From an uncultured Mycoplasma sp. (GTDB taxonomy: Bacteria > Bacillota_I > Bacilli_A > RF39 > UBA660), in the NCBI GenBank assembly GCA_902493595.1, contig CABUPU010000008.1, positions 1 through 47,871 on the forward strand: DNA of 47,871 nt, in the 5' to 3' direction. Of this stretch, positions 8,109 to 15,435 are shown piece by piece. The position numbers were made by a program, and so were the translations under genes. The notes under the pieces are model-generated. The model worked only from the letters and a program-made list of their open reading frames with translations, ran no database searches and was not told the DNA's origin. Numbering within the stretch: position 1 is the stretch's first letter; each line of letters opens with the position of its first letter.

Positions 8109-9926
8109 TTATTTTTCTTTATATTCAGCTTCTTGGGCATCGTCTGATGAATCATTTGAACTAGTTGTTTCAGTATTTTCAGCATTTGATTTATTTGCCT
8201 CATATACTTTACTAGCAAGTTCCATAGCCTTTTTATTTAGGCTTTCAGTCTTAGCTTTAATATCTTCGATGTCATTTCCCTTAAGAGATTCCTCAAGGTC
8301 TTTAATTAATTTTTCAGCTTCTTCTTTATCTTTAGGATCAACTTTATCTTTTAAGTCCTCTAAAGCACGATTTGTTACAAGAATCATTGAATCTGCTTCA
8401 TTTCTAGCTTCACTTTCAGCCTTTTTCTTTTCATCAGCTTCTTTATTAGCTTCAGCCTCTTTCATCATCTTATCAATTTCTTCATCAGAAAGATTTGTTG
8501 ATGATGTAATTGTAATTGATTGTTCTTTATTAGTTCCAAGATCTTTAGCAGTAACGTTTACTATACCATTAGCATCAATATCAAATTTAACTTCAATTTG
8601 TGGAACTCCTCTTCTTGCTGGAGGTATATTAGTAAGTTGGAAGTTTCCTAAAGTTTTATTATCTGATGCCATAGGTCTTTCACCTTGAAGTACATGAATA
8701 TCAACAGCAGGTTGGTTATCTGCAGCAGTTGAGAATACTTGACTCTTACTTGTTGGAATAGTTGTATTTCTAGGAATAAGTACAGTCATAACATTTCCTA
8801 AAGTTTCAATACCAAGTGATAGTGGTGTAACATCAAGAAGTACTACATCATTTACTTCACCAGTAAGTACGCCACCTTGAATAGCAGCACCCATTGCTAC
8901 AACTTCATCAGGGTTTACACTCTTATTTGGTTCTTGTCCAAGTTCTTTTTTAACAAGTTCTTGAATATAAGGTATTCTAGATGATCCTCCAACAAGGATT
9001 ACTTTATTAATATCTTTTGCAGTAAGTCCAGCATCTTTTAAAGCTTTTCTAACTGGTTCAAGTGTAGAATCAAATAAATCTTTATTTAAATCTTCGAATT
9101 TTGCTTTTGATAAAGTAATGTCCATATGAAGTGGTTCTTTGTTTTCATTTTGAGTTATAAATGGAAGTGAAATTTGTGTTGTAGTCATAGATGATAAATC
9201 TTTTTTAGCTTTTTCAGCAGCATCTTTAACTCTTTGCATTGCCATAGCATCTTTTGATAAATCAATACCATGTTCTTTTTTAAATTCTGATACTAAATAA
9301 TTAGCAACTCTTTCATCAAAGTCATCTCCACCTAAATGGTTATTACCTGCAGTAGACTTAACTTCGAAAACACCATCACCAAGTTCAAGAATTGAAACAT
9401 CGAATGTTCCTCCACCTAAGTCATATACTAAAATTGTTTGAAGAACATCTTGTTTATCAAGACCATAAGCAAGAGCAGCAGCTGTTGGTTCATTGATAAT
9501 TCTTTCAACATCAAGACCTGCTATTTTACCAGCATTTTTAGTTGCTTGTCTTTGTGCATCATTAAAGTATGCAGGGACTGTAATAACAGCTTTAGTTACT
9601 TTATCTCCTAAATAACTTTCTGCATCTTTTTTTAATTTAGAAAGAATCTTTGCACTGATTTCCTCTGGTGTATACATTCTTCCATTAGCCTCAACTTTTT
9701 CATTTGTTCCCATTTTTCTTTTAATTGAGGAAATTGTATTTTTAACATTTGTTACTGCTTGTCTTTTTGCAGTTTCTCCAACTAGTTCATCGTCACCTTT
9801 AAAAGCAACTACTGAAGGAGTTGTACGGTTTCCTTCGGCATTAGGAATAACTTTTGCTTCCCCACCTTCAAGTACCGCTACACAACTATTTGTTGTACCT
9901 AAATCTATACCAATAATTTTACTCAT
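8109..9926 (-). CDS. dnaK: Chaperone DnaK (Hsp70)
   Basis: 605 residues, standard DnaK length. The N-terminal IIGIDLGTTNSCVAV is the Hsp70 phosphate-1 signature; VYDLGGGTFDVSIL and VILVGGSSRIP are the other two ATPase signatures. The substrate-binding domain and helical lid follow, ending in an acidic, Ser/Asp-rich tail. An ATP-dependent chaperone that cycles with GrpE and DnaJ. It lies 20 nt after the 100-residue unknown gene in the hrcA operon. A 12-bp stem-loop directly after the stop may stabilise its message. Confidence 0.98.
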   Translation of the reverse strand: MSKIIGIDLGTTNSCVAVLEGGEAKVIPNAEGNRTTPSVVAFKGDDELVGETAKRQAVTNVKNTISSIKRKMGTNEKVEANGRMYTPEEISAKILSKLKKDAESYLGDKVTKAVITVPAYFNDAQRQATKNAGKIAGLDVERIINEPTAAALAYGLDKQDVLQTILVYDLGGGTFDVSILELGDGVFEVKSTAGNNHLGGDDFDERVANYLVSEFKKEHGIDLSKDAMAMQRVKDAAEKAKKDLSSMTTTQISLPFITQNENKEPLHMDITLSKAKFEDLNKDLFDSTLEPVRKALKDAGLTAKDINKVILVGGSSRIPYIQELVKKELGQEPNKSVNPDEVVAMGAAIQGGVLTGEVNDVVLLDVTPLSLGIETLGNVMTVLIPRNTTIPTSKSQVFSTAADNQPAVDIHVLQGERPMASDNKTLGNFQLTNIPPARRGVPQIEVKFDIDANGIVNVTAKDLGTNKEQSITITSSTNLSDEEIDKMMKEAEANKEADEKKKAESEARNEADSMILVTNRALEDLKDKVDPKDKEEAEKLIKDLEESLKGNDIEDIKAKTESLNKKAMELASKVYEANKSNAENTETTSSNDSSDDAQEAEYKEK

Positions 9927-9946
9927 AATTTATCATTCCTTTCTTT

Positions 9947-10249
9947 TTATCGAGTAATTTTATTTTCATTATCTAATTTTGAATTAATTTCATTAACAAT
10001 TTTAACTATTTCATCATTAATAATAATTTGTTCCTCACTAGATAAATTACTTAAAATTTGATTATAATTACTAGAAAACTCTTCATGACTAATAAGTCCT
10101 CTAGTAACTTTTAAAAGTTCCATTAATGAATCAAAATATGCTATATCAAGTTCTTCAGTTGTAAGTTTACTATGAATATCACTACTTTCTAAATAATACT
10201 CACCAAAACTATTAAAAATTAGTGACAAAGCTAGAAAATTATCATTCAT
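9947..10249 (-). CDS. Small acidic protein of unknown function between grpE and dnaK
   Basis: 100 residues, acidic, predicted mostly helical, with no membrane segment or Cys. Its ATG overlaps the grpE stop by 8 bp (ATGAATGA context), so it is translated in step with grpE, and it is followed 20 nt later by dnaK. I do not recognise the family. The overlap and the conserved operon position argue that it is a real gene. A role in the DnaK cycle or its regulation is only suggested by position. Confidence 0.75.
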   Translation of the reverse strand: MNDNFLALSLIFNSFGEYYLESSDIHSKLTTEELDIAYFDSLMELLKVTRGLISHEEFSSNYNQILSNLSSEEQIIINDEIVKIVNEINSKLDNENKITR

Positions 10250-10808
10250 TAACTTTTACCATAGCTACTCTTATAACTTTATCATTATAAGTATAGCCTT
10301 TTTGCATTACTTCCACAACTACGCCTTCCTCTTCTTCCATAATACTAGTAGTCATAATTGCTTCCATAGTTTTTGGATCAAACTGTTTACCCATTGCTTC
10401 AATCTCTTTAACACCAATTGCATTTAAAGTAGATAAAAGTGATGTATATATCATTTTAAATCCAGATAAGAATTTTGAAAGCTCATCAGTTAAGTTATCA
10501 TCATCAAGAGATATTGCTCTTTCAAAATTATCAATAATAGGTAAAATCTCTTTAATAAGTTTTTCCCCATCATATTTATAAATATTAGCTTTTTCTTCAT
10601 TAAAGCGTCTATTCATATTTTGCATTTCAGCATTTAATCTTAATATTTTATCTGAAAGTGCATTTTTTTCTTCAATTAACTTCTTATTTTCTTCAGCAAA
10701 CTTTTTAATTTCTTCCATACATTTTTCATGATGATTATTTTTTTTATCTTTCTTAATTTCTTTTTCATTTACTGAAACTTTTTCTTCTTTTTTAATATCT
10801 TCTTTCAA
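10242..10808 (-). CDS. grpE: Nucleotide exchange factor GrpE
   Basis: 188 residues. A charged, Lys/Glu-rich N-terminus and a long coiled coil (about residues 25-100, containing LNAEMQNMNRRF) are followed by the compact beta wing domain with VVEVMQKGYTYNDKVIRVAM, the GrpE signature. It releases ADP from DnaK. The start is a TTG at 10808 with AGGTGATAAC upstream. It follows hrcA by 8 nt and overlaps the next small gene by 8 bp. Confidence 0.96.
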   Translation of the reverse strand: MKEDIKKEEKVSVNEKEIKKDKKNNHHEKCMEEIKKFAEENKKLIEEKNALSDKILRLNAEMQNMNRRFNEEKANIYKYDGEKLIKEILPIIDNFERAISLDDDNLTDELSKFLSGFKMIYTSLLSTLNAIGVKEIEAMGKQFDPKTMEAIMTTSIMEEEEGVVVEVMQKGYTYNDKVIRVAMVKVNE

Positions 10809-10816
10809 GTTATCAC

Positions 10817-11815
10817 CTACTTTTTCTTCATTTGTTCTAGGACATAATCAAGTAGTCCATATACTTTAGCATAATCCATCCTTTTTGGGCCTATTATTGC
10901 AATAGAACCTTTTTCACCATTAATATCATAAGTCCTTTTTACAATAGTTGTATTATCATCGACTTGCGATTCATCGCCTATATAAACCTTTATTTCATCA
11001 CTACCATCAATACTTGTAACTTTTTTGATAAATGATTCATCCTCAAGTTTATATGCAAGTTTTTTTATTGAATCAGGATTATCATATTCAGGCTGCTCTA
11101 ATACTTTAGCTTTTCCATTTACAGTAACATTTGCGTTTTCATCAACAAAATCTGTAAAAGCATTATAAAATATATTATATACTTTTTCATAATTACTTAT
11201 TTCCTGTGCAATAATTGGTTTTATTTCAAACTCTAAACGCTCTGAAACATCTTTAATTGGTGTTCCAATAAGCATCTTATTAATTATTTCACTAGTTTTA
11301 ATAAGTTCTTTAACATTTGTACCTTCCGGTAAAACAAATTTTTTATTTTCTACAAGTCCTGTATTTGTACATACTAAAGCAACAATTTTATTTTCATCTA
11401 TTGGAATAATACTTACTTGTTTAAGCAAATTATCCATGCTACTACTTCCCAAAACTATTGAAGCATAATTTGTTAAATCACTAATTATCTCCATACACTT
11501 AGTTATTGCATCAGATAATACTAAATCTTGATTTTTAACTACTCTCTGAAGTTTTAACATTTCGCTACCATTAAGTTTTTCAGGTTCCATTAAGTTTTCA
11601 ACATAATATCTATAACCTTTTTCTGAGGGTATTCTTCCAGAGGATATATGATTTTTTTCAATATAACCTAAATCCTCTAAAATAGCCATCTCATTTCTTA
11701 TTGTAGCACTTGATAAATTAAACTTTTCACAAAGTGACTTACTTCCAACAGGTTTAACGGACTTTACATAAGTCTCTACTATTACTTTTAGTAACTGTTT
11801 TTGACGATTATCCAT
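10817..11815 (-). CDS. hrcA: Heat-inducible transcription repressor HrcA
   Basis: 332 residues. The N-terminal winged helix-turn-helix (VGSKSLCEKFNLSSATIRNE, then LGYIEKNHISSGRIPSEKGY) is the HrcA signature. The rest is the dimerisation and GAF-like region typical of the family. HrcA binds CIRCE and represses the dnaK operon; its activity normally depends on GroEL. Two CIRCE-like operators lie directly upstream, so the operon is autoregulated. The start has AGAAAGGACATT before ATG, partly inside the proximal CIRCE region. Confidence 0.97.
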   Translation of the reverse strand: MDNRQKQLLKVIVETYVKSVKPVGSKSLCEKFNLSSATIRNEMAILEDLGYIEKNHISSGRIPSEKGYRYYVENLMEPEKLNGSEMLKLQRVVKNQDLVLSDAITKCMEIISDLTNYASIVLGSSSMDNLLKQVSIIPIDENKIVALVCTNTGLVENKKFVLPEGTNVKELIKTSEIINKMLIGTPIKDVSERLEFEIKPIIAQEISNYEKVYNIFYNAFTDFVDENANVTVNGKAKVLEQPEYDNPDSIKKLAYKLEDESFIKKVTSIDGSDEIKVYIGDESQVDDNTTIVKRTYDINGEKGSIAIIGPKRMDYAKVYGLLDYVLEQMKKK

Positions 11816-11825
11816 AATGTCCTTT

Positions 11826-11852
11826 CTAGCACTTCCTTAACCAAAATGCTAA
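11826..11852 (-). promoter_or_regulatory. CIRCE operator, start-proximal copy
   Basis: Half-sites CTAGCACTT (11826-11834) and AAATGCTAA (11844-11852) are separated by 9 nt. Consensus CIRCE is TTAGCACTC-N9-GAGTGCTAA, so there are two mismatches per half. It covers the likely transcription start and lies 11 nt before the hrcA ATG. Confidence 0.8.
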
Positions 11853-11856
11853 CATT

Positions 11857-11885
11857 ATTATATTATGCAAATTAGCACTTGTCAA
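11857..11885 (-). promoter_or_regulatory. Consensus sigma-A promoter of the hrcA operon
   Basis: On the minus strand TTGACA (11880-11885), exactly 17 nt, TATAAT (11857-11862): a full consensus match. The -35 box lies within the distal CIRCE and the start region within the proximal one, so HrcA can block both elements. Confidence 0.92.
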
Positions 11886-11898
11886 TACCTTTTGCTAA
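11872..11898 (-). promoter_or_regulatory. CIRCE-like operator, distal copy
   Basis: Half-sites TTAGCACTT (11872-11880, one mismatch to consensus) and TTTTGCTAA (11890-11898, three mismatches) with a 9-nt spacer that contains most of the -35 box. Together with the proximal copy it brackets the promoter. Confidence 0.75.
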
Positions 11899-11910
11899 AT
11901 ATTTTTTATA

Positions 11911-11942
11911 AAAAAATTAGTGTTAACTTAACACTAATTTTT
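11911..11942 (-). terminator. Bidirectional terminator after the double-HEPN gene
   Basis: A nearly perfect palindrome: the arms read AAAAATTAGTGTTAA and its complement around a central C. On the minus strand it is followed by six T. The last codons and TAA of the 553-residue gene lie within it. It insulates the upstream operon from the hrcA promoter, which begins 26 nt further on. Confidence 0.85.
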
Positions 11943-13584
11943 CTTCTTTAGATAAATATTTTTCTATTTCTATAGCACTTTTATGTAAAAATTCTACAAA
12001 GTTATCAATACTAATACTTGCTTTAAATGTAACTTCTCCTTCATAAAAATCAGTAAACTCTATTAAAGAATCTTTTAAAGTTTCTTTTTGAATAACTTTA
12101 TAGTTTCCATGAGCAATACTATTTCTAATACCATTAATTATTTTTTCATTTTTAATTAATTTTGAATAAGTATTTACATAACTATTTACATTATTTATAG
12201 TAGACTGAATATTTGCTAAATCAATATTATATCCATTAATATTCCCATTAATCGTATTTATCTGACTGGTTATTTTATTTATAGCATCTTTTTTACCCAG
12301 TGAAGTTACTTTTGCTAAATTATTATTACAACTAACTAAAGCATTATTTAATTTATTTATATTATTTTTAATAGCATTTTCTTTTACACTTAAATCAGTA
12401 ATATATCCATCATCTGTTTTTTCCACTTCTACATTAAACGAACTTGTATCTATAAGTGAATAATCAAAACCATCCAAATCTAAACTTTGATATTCGTTTT
12501 TATTATGTAAAACATCATCATAACCATATGCAAATAAAGCATTAAACGAAGATATTAAACTTTGAGCTAAGTCATCAGTAGCTATATAAAGTTTACCATA
12601 TTTTTTTGTTATATCATCATGAACTTTTTCATAATTAGATGTTCCTAATTCTTTTATTGAATTAAGTAGTAATAAGTTATGTACACCTGAGGCAATCATG
12701 CTAAAGTTATCAAATTTATCTTTATTAAATAATTTATCAACTTCATAACCAATAATTTCAATAACTCTTTCATATGGTGTATTTGGAGTCGTACTATTAT
12801 ATAGAAAACTTGCTAGCATTTTCGTGTCTTCATTTTTAGTACTAACTTTATTCCAAGTTACTTCATAATCATTTTTAACTTTCTTTTCAAAATCAATAAG
12901 TTCGCTTAAATTTAATGAATTTGAAAATGAGGAAACAGTCTCATTAAATCTATCAAATATAAATCCCTCAATTGGACTTCTGTCTTTTCTTTTAATTGTA
13001 ATATTATATTTATAATACATAGAAATCATATTTTTATATTCATTTAATGAATATCTTTCTTTATCCTTACCAATAATACTTTTAGTGTATACAAAACATC
13101 TTGTAAAAGATGAAGTATTATAATTTTGTAATGTTGAGGAAAAAGATGATATAACAAAATTTGTAAGTTTTGGTATTGGAATAACTATATCATTACCTGA
13201 TACTTTTAATATAACTCTATTATGAGCAAAATCTATTAAATATTCTCCATGACCTAATTTATTTCTAATCGTAGTAACTAAAGTATAACTATCTTTAAAA
13301 GTATAGCCATTTATTTCATAACCATCAATTGTTTTATTTGCAATTAAATTTACATTTTTTTCCATTAATGAAAAAGGAAGTAAAATATTATTGTTTTTAT
13401 CAACCATTTTTTCTTTAATAGCCAAAAATATACTTGAAACATTTCCCACTATAGCACCATTTAAATATTCTTTATTTGATATATATTCACTATAGATAGG
13501 ATTACCAAATATCAATCCCATTAAAAATAAATCATATGCATAATTTCCTGAAAAATATTTTATTATAGTTTCTTCTTTATTCAT
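11923..13584 (-). CDS. Large protein with two HEPN-type RNxxxH motifs, putative RNase
   Basis: 553 residues. The motif IRNKLGHGEY (Arg107, His112) near the N-terminus and IRNSIAHGNY (Arg487, His492) near the C-terminus both match the Rx4-6H catalytic motif of HEPN domains, in the RNxxxH form, each preceded by a predicted helix. Between them lie a variable middle and an Asn/Ile-rich coiled coil (about 400-480). HEPN domains are commonly metal-independent RNases in toxins, abortive-infection proteins and Cas13. The start overlaps the phosphodiesterase stop by 4 bp (ATGA). No CRISPR array is in the window. The fold assignment rests on the motifs and needs a profile search. Confidence 0.65.
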   Translation of the reverse strand: MNKEETIIKYFSGNYAYDLFLMGLIFGNPIYSEYISNKEYLNGAIVGNVSSIFLAIKEKMVDKNNNILLPFSLMEKNVNLIANKTIDGYEINGYTFKDSYTLVTTIRNKLGHGEYLIDFAHNRVILKVSGNDIVIPIPKLTNFVISSFSSTLQNYNTSSFTRCFVYTKSIIGKDKERYSLNEYKNMISMYYKYNITIKRKDRSPIEGFIFDRFNETVSSFSNSLNLSELIDFEKKVKNDYEVTWNKVSTKNEDTKMLASFLYNSTTPNTPYERVIEIIGYEVDKLFNKDKFDNFSMIASGVHNLLLLNSIKELGTSNYEKVHDDITKKYGKLYIATDDLAQSLISSFNALFAYGYDDVLHNKNEYQSLDLDGFDYSLIDTSSFNVEVEKTDDGYITDLSVKENAIKNNINKLNNALVSCNNNLAKVTSLGKKDAINKITSQINTINGNINGYNIDLANIQSTINNVNSYVNTYSKLIKNEKIINGIRNSIAHGNYKVIQKETLKDSLIEFTDFYEGEVTFKASISIDNFVEFLHKSAIEIEKYLSKEEKLVLS

Positions 13585-14669
13585 TTTTTCACCATTATAA
13601 GTGGGACATACATTTCATCTTCTGTAAAACCTGCATGATTAGATTTAAATATATGTCCTTCACTTTTATACTTAAATATTTTATCACTTTTTGCAAGAGC
13701 AATAAAGTCTCCAATAGAATCACAAAAATATTTATTTTCATTATTAAGACCAAATATTTTAGATTCTCTTATTTCATCTTTACTCATTAATTTAAAATAT
13801 GAAGAAAAGTATTTATTAAATAACTTTTCAAATAAAACTTTATTTGTTACATTAAATGCGCAGCATCTTCCCTCAAGCCAAACATTATCTATAATTAAAT
13901 CAAATAAATCAGGATAATCGCATAAATAAATATAATCACTATCTATATGACCATGATCTGCTGTAATAATTAATAAAGTATCTTTTATTTCATTTGCAAA
14001 CTTTTCACATTTATCATTAATAATTTTTAAAATAGATAATACTTTTTTACTATCATTACCATTTTTATGCAAAGTTTTATCAAGATCCATATAATAGGCA
14101 TAAATATAATTTTTTTCTTTTATATTTAAATTAGATTTTATCATAGATAGCATTTCATCAATATCTTTATAAGTTTCTTCATACTTAATTGGAAATACTA
14201 TTTTTGAATGATATTTACCATTTTCTAAAATTCTATCAGTAATAGTTTTATAAGAAAAATACATTTTCGCAATATTAAAGGGATATTCTTTATCACTATC
14301 TTTATACGTATTTGTAAACATTGTTACAAAAGCATTTTCATTTTTATAGTACATATCCCATCCTAAATAACCATGCGTGCAAGGATATTTTCCTGTCATA
14401 ACCGAAGTTGTAGCACTAGTGGTGGTCGAAGGACAAGTCGAGGAAACTTTTTTAACTATATTATTTACTAAAAATGTATTAGGTATTTTTTTATTTATTA
14501 AGTTATAACCCATTCCATCAAATAGAATAACTACTACATTTTTAGGTTTATAAGTATTTAATACTTCATCTATTTCCCAAAGTGAGGAAACTTCACTTTT
14601 TAAATCAAAATAGTTTTCAATACTACCTGCTATATTAACAATATTATTTTTATAATCTGGATAAATCAT
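13581..14669 (-). CDS. Alkaline phosphatase superfamily phosphodiesterase (Phosphodiest/NPP type)
   Basis: 362 residues. Metal and catalytic motifs of the superfamily are visible in order: VVILFDGMGYN (first metal Asp), STCPSTTTSATTSVMTGKYP (catalytic Thr region), YMDLDKTLHKNG (Asp and His), ITADHGHID (Asp-His), and SNHAGF (last His). There is no signal peptide, so it acts in the cytoplasm. This superfamily includes nucleotide pyrophosphatases/phosphodiesterases and the PglZ proteins of BREX systems. A strong GAGGT site precedes the start. It overlaps both neighbours by 4 bp and so is translated as a unit with the double-HEPN protein and two membrane proteins. The substrate is unknown. Confidence 0.8.
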   Translation of the reverse strand: MIYPDYKNNIVNIAGSIENYFDLKSEVSSLWEIDEVLNTYKPKNVVVILFDGMGYNLINKKIPNTFLVNNIVKKVSSTCPSTTTSATTSVMTGKYPCTHGYLGWDMYYKNENAFVTMFTNTYKDSDKEYPFNIAKMYFSYKTITDRILENGKYHSKIVFPIKYEETYKDIDEMLSMIKSNLNIKEKNYIYAYYMDLDKTLHKNGNDSKKVLSILKIINDKCEKFANEIKDTLLIITADHGHIDSDYIYLCDYPDLFDLIIDNVWLEGRCCAFNVTNKVLFEKLFNKYFSSYFKLMSKDEIRESKIFGLNNENKYFCDSIGDFIALAKSDKIFKYKSEGHIFKSNHAGFTEDEMYVPLIMVKK

Positions 14670-15097
14670 AAATACCTCGTATATTTAATTTTTTTAAATA
14701 ATTTAATTAATTCAACAATAGAAAAAACAAACATCATTAAAACTAAAAAAATTGTGGCTATAGCTCCAGGAAATCCTATTTCGTTCCATTTTTTTAGTAA
14801 ATCATAAAGCATATAAATTGATGAAACTAATATAAGTAACATAAAAGAAAACATAAATTTATCATAAAGTTTTTTATAAATCATTTTACCAGACTCTTTA
14901 TTAAATATTTTAATAACACTTGTTGCAATCATATAAGAACATAGTAAAAAAACAATAGCATATAATAACTTTATAATTATAATGAATCCTGGTTCCTTAA
15001 ATAAAGTTCTAAAAATAAAAATACTAGTAAAAACAAATGCCAATGATAAAACTCCATAACAAATTGCATATATAATTTTTTCTTTCTTTTCCATCAT
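14666..15097 (-). CDS. Four-helix membrane protein of unknown function
   Basis: 143 residues with about four hydrophobic segments (near 8-29, 38-58, 82-102 and 111-133) and short Lys-rich loops, ending in a basic tail. A GGGAG site precedes ATGATG. It overlaps the small upstream gene and the downstream phosphodiesterase gene by 4 bp each. Family not recognised. Its coupling to a phosphodiesterase and a HEPN protein suggests a membrane component of the same system (inference). Confidence 0.7.
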   Translation of the reverse strand: MMEKKEKIIYAICYGVLSLAFVFTSIFIFRTLFKEPGFIIIIKLLYAIVFLLCSYMIATSVIKIFNKESGKMIYKKLYDKFMFSFMLLILVSSIYMLYDLLKKWNEIGFPGAIATIFLVLMMFVFSIVELIKLFKKIKYTRYL

Positions 15098-15300
15098 AAA
15101 GTTCTCCCTTCTTTTATTGTTTCTATTACTTTTTTAACCATTATAAAAACTGGAATATAAAACTTTAGTGAAAATATAAGCATTACTATACTTCCATAAT
15201 TCCAAACTTTAATTATTATAAAATCAAAATTTAACAGAAAATTAAATAAATATTTTAGTAAAGAAGAATTATAAGCATGAATACCTAAATAATAATCCAT
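15094..15300 (-). CDS. Small hydrophobic protein, first gene of the HEPN operon
   Basis: 68 residues with two probable membrane segments (about 12-32 and 36-54) and a basic end. The ATG at 15300 has no good ribosome site of its own. It comes 2 nt after the stop of a five-codon ORF (MDKKI, 15320-15303) that has a strong AGGGAG site, so it may be reached by reinitiation. The stop overlaps the next gene by 4 bp. Family unknown. Confidence 0.55.
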   Translation of the reverse strand: MDYYLGIHAYNSSLLKYLFNFLLNFDFIIIKVWNYGSIVMLIFSLKFYIPVFIMVKKVIETIKEGRTL

Positions 15301-15302
15301 TA

Positions 15303-15320
15303 TTATATTTTTTTGTCCAT
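15303..15320 (-). CDS. Five-codon leader ORF (MDKKI)
   Basis: ATG-GAC-AAA-AAA-ATA-TAA preceded by AGGGAGATAAG, the best ribosome site in this leader. Its stop is 2 nt from the next start codon (TAATAATG). It may act as a translation-reinitiation leader. Confidence 0.35.
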   Translation of the reverse strand: MDKKI

Positions 15321-15339
15321 CTTATCTCCCTACTCTTTT

Positions 15340-15369
15340 ATTATACTTAAATAATATCACATATCACAA
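15340..15369 (-). promoter_or_regulatory. Probable promoter of the HEPN/phosphodiesterase operon
   Basis: On the minus strand TTGTGA (15364-15369), 18 nt, TATAAT (15340-15345). The start would fall about 13 nt before the leader ORF. Confidence 0.6.
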
Positions 15370-15435
15370 ATAAAAAAAAGATAGTCTTGCATTTTATTAC
15401 TTTATTTTATCACTAATTATAGTTCTCAATTAACA

